Assembly: GCA_964535195.1 (NCBI GenBank)
Contig: CAZHSI010000029.1
Span: 1 to 9,038, forward strand
Source: UBA9339 sp964535195
Lineage (GTDB): Bacteria > Pseudomonadota > Gammaproteobacteria > UBA9339
Length of the DNA: 9,038 nucleotides
Direction: 5' to 3'
Part shown: one piece after another, positions 1-6,095 of the stretch
Layout: each line of letters begins with the position of its first letter
Numbering within the stretch: position 1 is the stretch's first letter
Translations under genes and position numbers: made by a program
The notes under the pieces: generated by a model
The model's input: only the letters and a program-made list of their open reading frames with translations
Databases searched by the model: none
What the model was told of the DNA's origin: nothing

Positions 1-61
1 GGGAATCGAACCCACGCTATCAGCTTGGAAGGCTGAAGTTCTACCATTGAACTACGCCCGC
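1..61 (-). tRNA. glyT: tRNA-Gly (anticodon UCC), 3' end cut off by the window
   Basis: Read on the minus strand, the gene begins GCGGGCG at position 61. It has a glycine-type D arm, an anticodon stem TCAGC/GCTGA around the loop CTTCCAA (anticodon TCC at 29-27), and the first part of a T arm with GGTTCGATT. The window ends inside the T arm, so the 3' acceptor strand is missing. It lies 13 bp downstream of tRNA-Tyr and is presumably processed from the same precursor. In E. coli the order is thrU-tyrU-glyT-thrT-tufB. By analogy tRNA-Thr and tuf may follow outside the window, which is inference. Confidence 0.95.
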
Positions 62-74
62 AAAAGCATATCTT

Positions 75-157
75 TGGAGGGGGTAGGATTTGAACCTACG
101 AAGGCGTAAGCCGGCAGATTTACAGTCTGCTCCCTTTGGCCGCTCGGGAACCCCTCC
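75..157 (-). tRNA. tyrU: tRNA-Tyr (anticodon GUA)
   Basis: This is a complete class II tRNA of 83 nt on the minus strand. The acceptor arm GGAGGGG (157-151) pairs with CCCCTCC (82-76), and discriminator A is at 75. The anticodon stem GCAGA/TCTGC flanks the loop CTGTAAA, with anticodon GTA at 123-121. A long variable arm (CGGCTTACGCCTTC) is present, as expected for bacterial tRNA-Tyr. The T arm GTAGG-TTCAAAT-CCTAC occupies 99-83. No CCA is encoded at the 3' end. It is the first gene of the tRNA transcript, because no further tRNA lies between it and the promoter upstream. Confidence 0.97.
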
Positions 158-181
158 CCGTTTATAAAACTTGAATTTTGC

Positions 182-210
182 ATTCTCCCCAATTGACGTA
201 GCATTGTCAA
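182..210 (-). promoter_or_regulatory. sigma70-type promoter of the tRNA-Tyr/tRNA-Gly operon
   Basis: On the minus strand a perfect -35 TTGACA (210-205) is followed after exactly 17 nt by GAGAAT (187-182), which matches 4 of 6 positions of the -10 consensus. Transcription would start near 175, leaving a leader of under 20 nt before mature tRNA-Tyr. The -35 box, spacing and position fit a strong stable-RNA promoter. No start has been measured. Confidence 0.7.
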
Positions 211-211
211 C

Positions 212-235
212 AAAAAGGATACACAAAAATACCCC
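212..235 (-). terminator. candidate intrinsic terminator of the phosphopantetheinyl transferase gene
   Basis: Just after the stop codon at 246, the minus strand reads GGGGTA (235-230), an 8-nt loop, TATCCT (221-216), then a T-run (216-212, so the last stem base is also part of the run). With G-U wobbles the RNA stem is 5 to 6 bp. The stem is weak, but the T-run and position are right. It lies directly against the -35 box of the tRNA promoter. Confidence 0.4.
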
Positions 236-245
236 TGCAAGGCTG

Positions 246-965
246 CTAGATTTGATAAAAATCAACACAGTAATCAAAAAAATTAGTAGCGAAAGCTCCA
301 GAATACGACACACCAGGATCCACCAACTCTAATGCCCACCCATTAGATTCTAGCTTGTCATTAAAATTCTCGAGCCTTATTTTTCCACCTTTATTACTCG
401 AAATTTCCACAGCAAAATCGTTTAGCGCGCGAAACATACCAACCCCGTTAGCTTTAATAAAAGCTTCTTTACAAGTCCAACAATTAAAAAAAGCCTGAAC
501 TTGTTCGCTTTTAGGTAGAGAAAATAACGCCCGACACTCTGTTGGTGAAAAAAACTTTGCCACAATATCAGCAAACTCATAGTCCTGACGCATAAATTCT
601 ACATCCACCCCCACCGGGTTATCTCTAGCAAAAACAAATAAAGCCAAATCACGCGTGTGTGAAAGATTAAACTGCAATCCTGAAGAACCTAAGTATAATT
701 TGCCGTACTGATTTCGCTCAAACACTAAACTTTGCGGCAATACCTGCAAATAATTAGCCAATAATTGGCGTAAAAGTCCGCGTGCCACGACAAAATTATT
801 CGCCGCATCTTTAACGACAAATTTCGCTGCCCGCTCCCGTTCTGCCTGATTTAGAAAACTTTTTAACAGGGTCAACTCTGGCTCGTCTCGAATAAGGGAC
901 GCCCGCCAAAGGTGCAAGTGCTTCTGCCGTAATTCCGGAAAAACTTTAGGTAATTGCCATAACAT
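246..965 (-). CDS. Sfp-type 4'-phosphopantetheinyl transferase
   Basis: The 239-residue protein should transfer the 4'-phosphopantetheine arm of coenzyme A to a serine of an acyl or peptidyl carrier protein in the cytoplasm. The Sfp/HetI/AcpT signatures are in order: RGLLR (62-66), FNLSHT (99-104), VGVDVE (118-123) and WTCKEAFIKANG (163-174). By comparison with Sfp, D121, E123 and E167 are the Mg-binding acidic residues and K171 the conserved lysine. Length is normal for the two-lobed monomeric type, unlike the roughly 120-residue AcpS type. The ATG at 965 has only a weak Shine-Dalgarno (GTGAG). There is no carrier protein, polyketide or peptide synthetase gene nearby, so the target is unknown. 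It may serve fatty-acid ACP (inference). It follows mltA by about 100 bp and could be cotranscribed or use its own promoter. Confidence 0.92.
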   Translation of the reverse strand: MLWQLPKVFPELRQKHLHLWRASLIRDEPELTLLKSFLNQAERERAAKFVVKDAANNFVVARGLLRQLLANYLQVLPQSLVFERNQYGKLYLGSSGLQFNLSHTRDLALFVFARDNPVGVDVEFMRQDYEFADIVAKFFSPTECRALFSLPKSEQVQAFFNCWTCKEAFIKANGVGMFRALNDFAVEISSNKGGKIRLENFNDKLESNGWALELVDPGVSYSGAFATNFFDYCVDFYQI

Positions 966-979
966 AAAATAGCACTCAC

Positions 980-1008
980 ATTAAATAATGCCTGACCCTG
1001 CGCGTAAA
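980..1008 (-). promoter_or_regulatory. possible promoter upstream of the phosphopantetheinyl transferase gene
   Basis: On the minus strand TTTACG (1008-1003, 4 of 6 matches to -35) and TTTAAT (985-980, 5 of 6 matches to -10) are separated by 17 nt. The start would fall near 973, giving a leader of only about 8 nt before the ATG at 965. Transcripts would thus be nearly leaderless, which lowers confidence. A short inverted repeat CTGCG/CGCAG (998-1014) overlaps the -35 box. Confidence 0.3.
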
Positions 1009-1069
1009 TCGCAGTGCAACACCATGTAAGAACGACACCCCGTAAAAAGGGTTTATTTCAGCACAACAT

Positions 1070-2248
1070 TTATTTTTTGGTCTTGGGCAATAAAAGCCAA
1101 TACTCACCCTGGCTTTTCATGTTGCCGGCAATAGATGCCGCTCGTCCATCTCCACCCCAATAAACATCACCTCGCACTACACCTTTAATTGCACCACCGG
1201 TATCTTGGGCAATAAACAAACGCTGTAAGGGCAAAGGTTCATGAGATTTTTCATCGGGATAAACCGTATCAAGCCAAACCGGCACCCCATAAGGGATATA
1301 ACGCCGATCAACCGCAAGTGAACGCCCAGAAGTTAAAGGAGTCTGTTCCGCCCCCAATGGGGCATTAGTTGCCAAAACTCGAAAAAAGACATACGAGGCA
1401 TTTTGATTTAAAAAATCATCCACTTTCTTTGGATGACGCAAACACCAACGCCGAATAGCCTGCATCGAATTATTTTGCGGTGTTAGCTCCCCTCGCTTAA
1501 TCAAAACCTTCCCCAGTGACGTATAAGAACGGCCATTAGAACCCTCATAACCAATGAGAAATTTTTTCTTATTCGGTAACTTTACTATAGCTGACCCTTG
1601 AATCTGGGCAAAGGCAACATCAACCTTATCATCACACCAAACAATTATCTTAGAGTTTTTGGCAATCTTGCCTTTTAATATATTTTTTCTCTCCGGATAA
1701 CGATAAATTGTTCGATCCTTTACTTGGCCGACAAAAGTGCGGCCCCTTAAACGTTCATCGAACATCCCCAAGTTTATTTTAACCCAATCGGCTGGAATCG
1801 CATGGACGGGGACCCGATAATGCCTGCTCTTTTTGTAACGACAATTCAAGGTTGGCAAATAATAGCCGGTAAACAACCCCTTAGGGTTGCCATTATTATA
1901 AACATGGTACGGCTCAAACTGAGATTCAAAAAACTCACGCACCCGAGATACATCACTTTTATCTACAGAATCAATGGCTGAACAAACCCCTTGCCAATCA
2001 GCGACCGAACCAGCTTGTGAGATTTTTTTATAAAAAGAAGCTTGCGATTTTCTTTTTTTAATGATTACACAAGATTTTTGTAAAGCTCGTAAGGCGTGAA
2101 TTTGATTATCTCGCTGCCAACCATTTAAATTAGCAAAACTAGTTTTAGCTAACACTAACTGCGATGGTGGCGCAACCTTCTGATGACTACACCCAGAAAG
2201 CAATAACCCACTTAAAGCCATGGTAATTAAAATTATTTTTTTCGTCAT
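1070..2248 (-). CDS. mltA: membrane-bound lytic murein transglycosylase A (lipoprotein)
   Basis: MltA cleaves the MurNAc-GlcNAc bond of peptidoglycan non-hydrolytically, leaving 1,6-anhydro-MurNAc ends, from the inner face of the outer membrane. With the start chosen here the protein has 392 residues. It opens with a lipoprotein signal: MTKK, a hydrophobic stretch, and the lipobox LSGC (17-20) with lipidated C20. Family motifs include FTGYYLP (126-132), GYEGSNGRSYTSLG (233-246) and the C-terminal 3D domain with QDTGGAIKG (348-356) and RGDVYWG (359-365). D349 corresponds to the catalytic aspartate of E. coli MltA, and D361 is also conserved. The longer in-frame start at 2317 overlaps alkD and places 23 non-signal residues before the signal peptide. 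The ATG at 2248 has AAGAG 7 nt upstream and is preferred. It lies 10 bp after alkD, so the two are probably one operon. Confidence 0.95.
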   Translation of the reverse strand: MTKKIILITMALSGLLLSGCSHQKVAPPSQLVLAKTSFANLNGWQRDNQIHALRALQKSCVIIKKRKSQASFYKKISQAGSVADWQGVCSAIDSVDKSDVSRVREFFESQFEPYHVYNNGNPKGLFTGYYLPTLNCRYKKSRHYRVPVHAIPADWVKINLGMFDERLRGRTFVGQVKDRTIYRYPERKNILKGKIAKNSKIIVWCDDKVDVAFAQIQGSAIVKLPNKKKFLIGYEGSNGRSYTSLGKVLIKRGELTPQNNSMQAIRRWCLRHPKKVDDFLNQNASYVFFRVLATNAPLGAEQTPLTSGRSLAVDRRYIPYGVPVWLDTVYPDEKSHEPLPLQRLFIAQDTGGAIKGVVRGDVYWGGDGRAASIAGNMKSQGEYWLLLPKTKK

Positions 2249-2258
2249 TTTTATACTC

Positions 2259-2969
2259 TTATATTTTTCCATGCAAATAGGCGAGGCGCAACTCGGGGGC
2301 CAAGCGTTCAATAGCATACCTTAACATAGTACGCGGCATAAGCCGATAATATTTAGCTAAAAAATCTTGTAAGAGATTTAGATCTCGCTTACCAACCTCG
2401 CGCAATGCCCAGCCTACAGCCTTATGAATTAAATCTTCCTCATCACACAATAATTTTTTTGTAAGTCGCAGCGTCTCTTGGCAAGAACCATGCCGAATAA
2501 AATATAGCGTCGCCACAATTGCAATACGCCGCTGCCATAAATTTTTGGCAGCAGCTAGTTTATGTAAAAATTCTTTCTCTTTATCTAAAAGATAAGCGCC
2601 AACAATATAAGGCGCGCTTAAATCAACCAAATCCCAATTATTAATTCCTTTACTATTTGCAAAATAAAAGTCGTAAATTTGCTTTTGCTGTAATAAATCA
2701 CTTTTATTGTATTGCAAAACCAAAATCAAAAGTGCAAGCAAGCGTTTTTCGTGTAGTTTTGACGCAAGCAAAAAGCCCAACTCATTAAAAGTAACTACTG
2801 GGCAATATGCTTTCGCTAAGTTGCGCAAGTTTGGAACGCTAATCCCTAAAAACTTATCGCCATAACCATATTCACCTTTTCTGGTTTTAAAAAACCTTTG
2901 TAGATTCTTCGCATTATTTGGATCAACAAGATTAGCTAAATCTCGACAAATCTTTTTTAATAAAGCCAT
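2259..2969 (-). CDS. alkD: AlkD-family DNA alkylation repair protein (HEAT-like DNA glycosylase)
   Basis: The 236-residue protein belongs to the AlkC/AlkD superfamily. These all-helical HEAT-like-repeat glycosylases remove N3- and N7-alkylated purines from DNA. The key segments are NNWDLVD (110-116), LWQRRIAIVATL (144-155), VGWALREVGKRD (185-196) and MPRTMLRYAIERL (211-223). Compared with Bacillus cereus AlkD (W109, D113, R148, W187), this protein has W112, D116, R147 and W187, so the active site looks intact. Length is close to the usual 220-240. The ATG at 2969 has TAGG at 2978-2975, 5 nt upstream. It is the first gene of the minus-strand unit and lies back to back with cdd across 86 bp. 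A function linked to mltA is not evident. Confidence 0.93.
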   Translation of the reverse strand: MALLKKICRDLANLVDPNNAKNLQRFFKTRKGEYGYGDKFLGISVPNLRNLAKAYCPVVTFNELGFLLASKLHEKRLLALLILVLQYNKSDLLQQKQIYDFYFANSKGINNWDLVDLSAPYIVGAYLLDKEKEFLHKLAAAKNLWQRRIAIVATLYFIRHGSCQETLRLTKKLLCDEEDLIHKAVGWALREVGKRDLNLLQDFLAKYYRLMPRTMLRYAIERLAPELRLAYLHGKI

Positions 2970-2986
2970 ATTAACCTACAAAAATT

Positions 2987-3017
2987 TTGTTATACTAAAG
3001 TCGTATTTTATTATGAT
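2987..3017 (+). promoter_or_regulatory. candidate cdd operon promoter
   Basis: TATGAT at 3012-3017 matches the -10 consensus at 5 of 6 positions. It would start a transcript near 3025, leaving a leader of about 30 nt that carries the AAGGAG Shine-Dalgarno (3045-3050). The best -35, TTGTTA (2987-2992), has a long 19-nt spacer. I see no clear CytR or DeoR operator. An alternative -10, CATAAT (3034-3039), would leave too little leader. Confidence 0.35.
2989..3017 (-). promoter_or_regulatory. candidate alkD-mltA promoter
   Basis: On the minus strand TATAAC (2994-2989) is a good -10 box (5 of 6), about 7 nt upstream of a likely start near 2982. The sequence 17 nt upstream (ATCATA, 3017-3012) is a poor -35. 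These same bases, read on the other strand, are the -10 candidate for cdd. Confidence 0.35.
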
Positions 3018-3055
3018 TCCCTAAACTACAAAACATAATTATTCAAGGAGAGCGT

Positions 3056-3466
3056 ATGCCAGCAACCAATCCAGACTCAATGGCCCAAAAAGCCTGGGAA
3101 GCAATGCAGCATGCTTATGCGCCATATTCTAAATATAAGGTTGGCGCCTGTGTCGAAGCCGAAGACGGCACACTGTTTACTGGCTGTAACGTCGAAAACG
3201 CCTCTTATGGTCTTACCTGCTGCGCTGAACGCGCGGCAATTTTTTCTCTGATTGCTGCTGGTAAAAAAACCATTAAGTCTATTGCGATTATCGGCTCAGG
3301 CGACGAATTATGTACTCCATGCGGTGCTTGCCGCCAAGTGATTAGAGAATTTGCTACTCCCGAAGCTCCTATATACTTATGCGATCCTAAGACACAAAAA
3401 GTTGTCGAAACAACCAACCTTAAAATTTTATTACCAAAATCTTTTGGCCCAGAATTTTTAGGATAA
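3056..3466 (+). CDS. cdd: cytidine deaminase (tetrameric, zinc-dependent)
   Basis: Cdd hydrolyses cytidine and deoxycytidine to uridine and deoxyuridine plus ammonia in pyrimidine salvage. The 136-residue length is that of the small homotetrameric class (as in B. subtilis), not the roughly 290-residue E. coli dimer type. The substrate loop NVEN lies at 45-48. The zinc site is C56 in CCAERAAI together with C89 and C92 in TPCGACRQ, and E58 is the catalytic acid/base. By memory of the B. subtilis enzyme these correspond to C53, E55, C86 and C89, a constant shift of three. The start is firm, with AAGGAG at 3045-3050, 5 nt before the ATG. It is the first gene of a nucleoside catabolism cluster and is followed after 10 bp by the purine nucleoside phosphorylase gene. 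Confidence 0.97.
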   Translation: MPATNPDSMAQKAWEAMQHAYAPYSKYKVGACVEAEDGTLFTGCNVENASYGLTCCAERAAIFSLIAAGKKTIKSIAIIGSGDELCTPCGACRQVIREFATPEAPIYLCDPKTQKVVETTNLKILLPKSFGPEFLG

Positions 3467-3476
3467 AACATGGGAA

Positions 3477-4322
3477 ATGAAAATTATGCCTGAGGCAAAT
3501 AGCGGCATCAAAAAGTGTGTGGCCCTTATAAAAAAAACCATGCCCAATTTTCAACCAAAAATTGCTATCATTCTTGGTTCAGGCTTAGGTGCTATCGCTA
3601 AACAAATTGAGAACGCAAAACTTATCTCCTATAAAGATCTCCCGGGATTTCATGTAACCGACATTACTGGTCATTCTAAAAAAATGCATTTAGGCACCCT
3701 AAAAGGGACCCCCGTAGTTTGCCTTGAAGGCCGCACGCACCTTTACGAAGGAATTACTCAAGGCATCACCTCAATAAAAACCATCATCAGAACGCTAAAA
3801 ATGCTGGGATGTGAAATCTTGTTAACCACTAATGCTGTTGGTTCACTGTGTATTGAACATGGCCCAGGTAACTTAATGGTCATTGAGGATCACATCAACT
3901 TCACCTGCCATAATCCCCTGATGGGCCCAAACGATGATGCATTTGGCGAGCGTTTTACCTCCATGGATAATGCTTACGATAAAGCTCTGCGCCAAAAAAT
4001 ATTAGAGGTTGCGAAAAAATTAAATGTGCCGATAAACTCTGGCATTTATGTCGCCACCTCTGGGCCAACCTTTGAAACCCACGCAGAAATTAGAATGTAT
4101 AAAATGTTAGGCGGTCATGCGGTTGGAATGTCAACGGTACCAGAAACAATTGTTGCCAGACACTGCGGCTTGAAAGTGGTCTCAGTATGTGCCATCACTA
4201 ATTTAGGCGCGGGTTTAAGCAGCCAAACCATTACCCATGAGACAACCTTAGATGGTGCTAAAATGGCAACGGCAAACTTGACTAAGCTATTCTTAGCAGC
4301 AGTCTCGGAAATTGCAAAATAG
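3477..4322 (+). CDS. punA: purine nucleoside phosphorylase (trimeric PunA/XapA family)
   Basis: The enzyme cleaves purine (deoxy)ribonucleosides with phosphate into free base and (deoxy)ribose 1-phosphate. Visible family motifs are ILGSGLG (32-38), GRTHLYEG (85-92), TNAVGS (118-123), GPTFETHAEIR (196-206), VGMSTVPE (216-223) and AITN (239-242). Set against human PNP, S35, R86, H88 (phosphate), F199, E200, M218 and N242 (nucleoside) are all kept. Long stretches also resemble E. coli XapA (277 residues), so xanthosine may be a substrate besides inosine and guanosine. Sequence alone does not settle this. It is the trimeric family, not the hexameric DeoD type. The start is uncertain: GGGA (3472-3475) is 1 nt before the ATG at 3477 and 10 nt before an in-frame ATG at 3486, which may be the true start. 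It is only 10 bp from cdd. Confidence 0.95.
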   Translation: MKIMPEANSGIKKCVALIKKTMPNFQPKIAIILGSGLGAIAKQIENAKLISYKDLPGFHVTDITGHSKKMHLGTLKGTPVVCLEGRTHLYEGITQGITSIKTIIRTLKMLGCEILLTTNAVGSLCIEHGPGNLMVIEDHINFTCHNPLMGPNDDAFGERFTSMDNAYDKALRQKILEVAKKLNVPINSGIYVATSGPTFETHAEIRMYKMLGGHAVGMSTVPETIVARHCGLKVVSVCAITNLGAGLSSQTITHETTLDGAKMATANLTKLFLAAVSEIAK

Positions 4323-4367
4323 GCACCAAAATAAAGCAGCAAATTTATTTTACGAGGAGGATACAGC

Positions 4368-5054
4368 ATGGCTATGCCACAATACGACCAACATCTAGCA
4401 AACATTATTGATCATACCGTATTAAAACCAGAAGCCACCATAACTGACATTACTAAAGCCTGCGATGAAGCTAAAAAATACAACTTCGCTACCGTATGCG
4501 TTAGAGTGGAAAACCTTCCTTTAGTAGCAAAGCTATTAAAAGATAGTCCGATTAAACCAATCGCCGTTGTGAGCTTTCCCCATGGGATTGATCCAACCCC
4601 CACTAAAGTCCTGGAAACGCAAAAAGCTATTGCCACTTATGCCGAAGAGGTTGACATGGTTATTAATATTAATGAACTTAAGGCAAAAAATTACCAGGCA
4701 GTTTATAACGACATTGCGGCGGTAGTTACCGCCGCAAAACCCTATCTAGTTAAAGTCATTATTGAAACCTCCAATTTAACTAATGATGAAAAAATAGCAG
4801 CCTGTGTTTTAGCCAAAGCAGCTGGCGCGCATTTTGTAAAAACCTCCACCGGATTCGGCTTAGGCGGCGCAACCGTAGAAGACATAAGATTAATGCGGCG
4901 GATCGTTGGTCCTGACATGAAAATCAAAGCCTCCGGCGGCATCCGGACCAAAGAAGACGCCGAAAAAATGGTTGCTGCCGGCGCGGATCGCATTGGCGCT
5001 TCGGCAAGTGTCGCAATTGTAACTGGAAATAATGCAACCAGATTGGGCTATTAG
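4368..5054 (+). CDS. deoC: deoxyribose-phosphate aldolase
   Basis: DeoC is a class I aldolase that splits 2-deoxyribose 5-phosphate into acetaldehyde and glyceraldehyde 3-phosphate. The protein has 228 residues, the size of the short DeoC type. It shows the TIM-barrel motifs DHTVLKP (15-21), VDMVIN (95-100), FVKTSTGF (156-163) and KASGGIR (187-193). K158 is the Schiff-base lysine, K187 the second active-site lysine and D96 the conserved aspartate. The last residue is a tyrosine, which recalls the catalytic C-terminal Tyr259 of E. coli DeoC, though the tails are not otherwise alike. GAGGAGG (4354-4360) lies 7 nt before the ATG, the strongest ribosome site in the window. It follows punA after 45 bp. 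Its product is the substrate of TpiA, encoded next. Confidence 0.97.
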   Translation: MAMPQYDQHLANIIDHTVLKPEATITDITKACDEAKKYNFATVCVRVENLPLVAKLLKDSPIKPIAVVSFPHGIDPTPTKVLETQKAIATYAEEVDMVININELKAKNYQAVYNDIAAVVTAAKPYLVKVIIETSNLTNDEKIAACVLAKAAGAHFVKTSTGFGLGGATVEDIRLMRRIVGPDMKIKASGGIRTKEDAEKMVAAGADRIGASASVAIVTGNNATRLGY

Positions 5055-5172
5055 TAATTATTGTTATACCTTGCAAATAGAACCACGCCACTTATTGCTG
5101 CAAAAGACCATGGGGCAACGAAGTAATCCAGTATTTTAAGCTTTTTGGATTGCAAAGCTAAATTTAATTTAT

Positions 5173-5186
5173 GAGGAAGATATATG
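5173..5186 (+). promoter_or_regulatory. strong ribosome binding site with ATG upstream of and in frame with tpiA
   Basis: GAGGAAG (5173-5179) precedes an ATG at 5184; the GAGG core ends 7 nt before it. This ATG is in frame with tpiA and would add 37 residues before the normal TpiA start. The extension begins MKFRK and continues with about 20 mostly hydrophobic residues, like a signal sequence or membrane anchor. The site is better than the one serving the canonical start at 5295. Confidence 0.5.
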
Positions 5187-5294
5187 AAATTTAGAAAATT
5201 TCTTGTAATATTTTTAATGGTCCAGCTAATCGTAATAAATACAGTAATAATTGCTGGGACGACAAGGCAACTAAATAGTACAGGTAAAAAACTT

Positions 5295-6041
5295 ATGAGA
5301 ACACCAATCATCGCTGGCAACTGGAAACTAAATAAAACTATTGGCGAAGCATTAGAGCTTGCCAAGACGCTACATCAAGGGTTAACCTCAACCAAGTTTG
5401 AAATTGTTGTTGCACCTCCCTATACCGCCATCAATAAAGTGGCAGAATTTTTCCAAAACTCACCCATTAAAGTAAGTGCCCAAGATATGTTCTGGGAAGA
5501 TGCGGGCGCCTTTACCGGCACAGTGTCCGCACCCATGCTTAAAGAAGCGGGGGCAAAATATGTAATTATCGGCCACTCAGAAAGACGACAGTTTTTTCAT
5601 GAAACCGATGATACGGTAAATAAAAAAGTAAAAGCGGCATTAAAGCATGGGTTAATTCCTATCTTTTGTCTTGGGGAAACTTTGACTGAACGGGAATCTG
5701 GAAAAATTAATGAGGTCATTACCACCCAACTCGCTGGCGGTCTCCGTGATTTAACTGCTACTGACATTGCACAAATAGTAATCGCCTATGAACCAGTTTG
5801 GGCCATCGGTACTGGCAAAACTGCCACCCCCGAACAAGCAGAAGAGGTACACGTACTGATTCGGGAAACTTTGGCCAAAAAATTTGGGGAGGTCGCAAGT
5901 AAAGTCAGGATTCTATATGGCGGCAGCGTCAAGCCAAGTAACAGTAAAGAATTGTTATCAAAACCAAACATTGATGGCGCCCTCGTTGGCGGCGCCAGCT
6001 TAAAGGCGGAAGACTTTTTAGGAATTATTAAAAACGCTTAG
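5295..6041 (+). CDS. tpiA: triose-phosphate isomerase
   Basis: TpiA interconverts glyceraldehyde 3-phosphate and dihydroxyacetone phosphate. From the ATG at 5295 the protein has 248 residues, the standard length, and begins MRTPIIAGNWKLNKT. Catalytic residues are N9 and K11, H94 in IIGHSERR (91-98) and E166 in AYEPVWAIGTG (164-174). The phosphate-binding motifs YGGSV (208-212) and GALVGGASL (228-236) are intact. AGGT lies 10 nt before this ATG, a mediocre site. The open frame continues upstream to an ATG at 5184 with a stronger site, which would give a 285-residue protein with a hydrophobic N-terminus. I chose 5295 because TpiA is normally cytosolic and the homology starts there. It lies 240 bp after deoC, the largest gap in the cluster, so a separate promoter is possible. 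Confidence 0.95.
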   Translation: MRTPIIAGNWKLNKTIGEALELAKTLHQGLTSTKFEIVVAPPYTAINKVAEFFQNSPIKVSAQDMFWEDAGAFTGTVSAPMLKEAGAKYVIIGHSERRQFFHETDDTVNKKVKAALKHGLIPIFCLGETLTERESGKINEVITTQLAGGLRDLTATDIAQIVIAYEPVWAIGTGKTATPEQAEEVHVLIRETLAKKFGEVASKVRILYGGSVKPSNSKELLSKPNIDGALVGGASLKAEDFLGIIKNA

Positions 6042-6095
6042 CACCTAAAAAAGCATTGCGCCCCCAGTAATCAACTTGGTTTAGTTGGGAAATTT

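Noticed and set aside
41..313. Open frames on the minus strand across the tRNA genes (41-313 and 52-240)
   Set aside because: They read straight through tRNA-Tyr, tRNA-Gly and their promoter, and have no protein family features.
1030..1055. ACCC/GGGT hairpin after mltA as a terminator
   Set aside because: The T-run is in the loop, not after the stem, so it does not fit an intrinsic terminator for the minus-strand transcript.
2249..2317. Longer start for MltA at 2317
   Set aside because: It overlaps the end of alkD and puts 23 residues before a clear lipoprotein signal peptide. The ATG at 2248 has its own ribosome site.
3205..3471. Minus-strand frame inside cdd, and similar frames inside punA, deoC, tpiA and kdsB
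   Set aside because: They are antisense shadows of genes whose catalytic motifs are intact on the plus strand.
3470..3493. ATG at 3470 as an alternative start after cdd
   Set aside because: This frame stops after seven codons and is not in frame with the phosphorylase.
5139..5159. Inverted repeat AGCTTT/AAAGCT with 9-nt loop between deoC and tpiA
   Set aside because: The stem is only 6 bp, AT-rich and not followed by a T-run. It is too weak to call a terminator.
5051..5365. 104-codon hydrophobic frame on the minus strand across the deoC-tpiA gap and the tpiA start
   Set aside because: It begins inside the conserved N-terminus of tpiA and I recognise no family. The part over the gap (5055-5183) looks somewhat protein-like, so a decayed fragment is possible but not supported.
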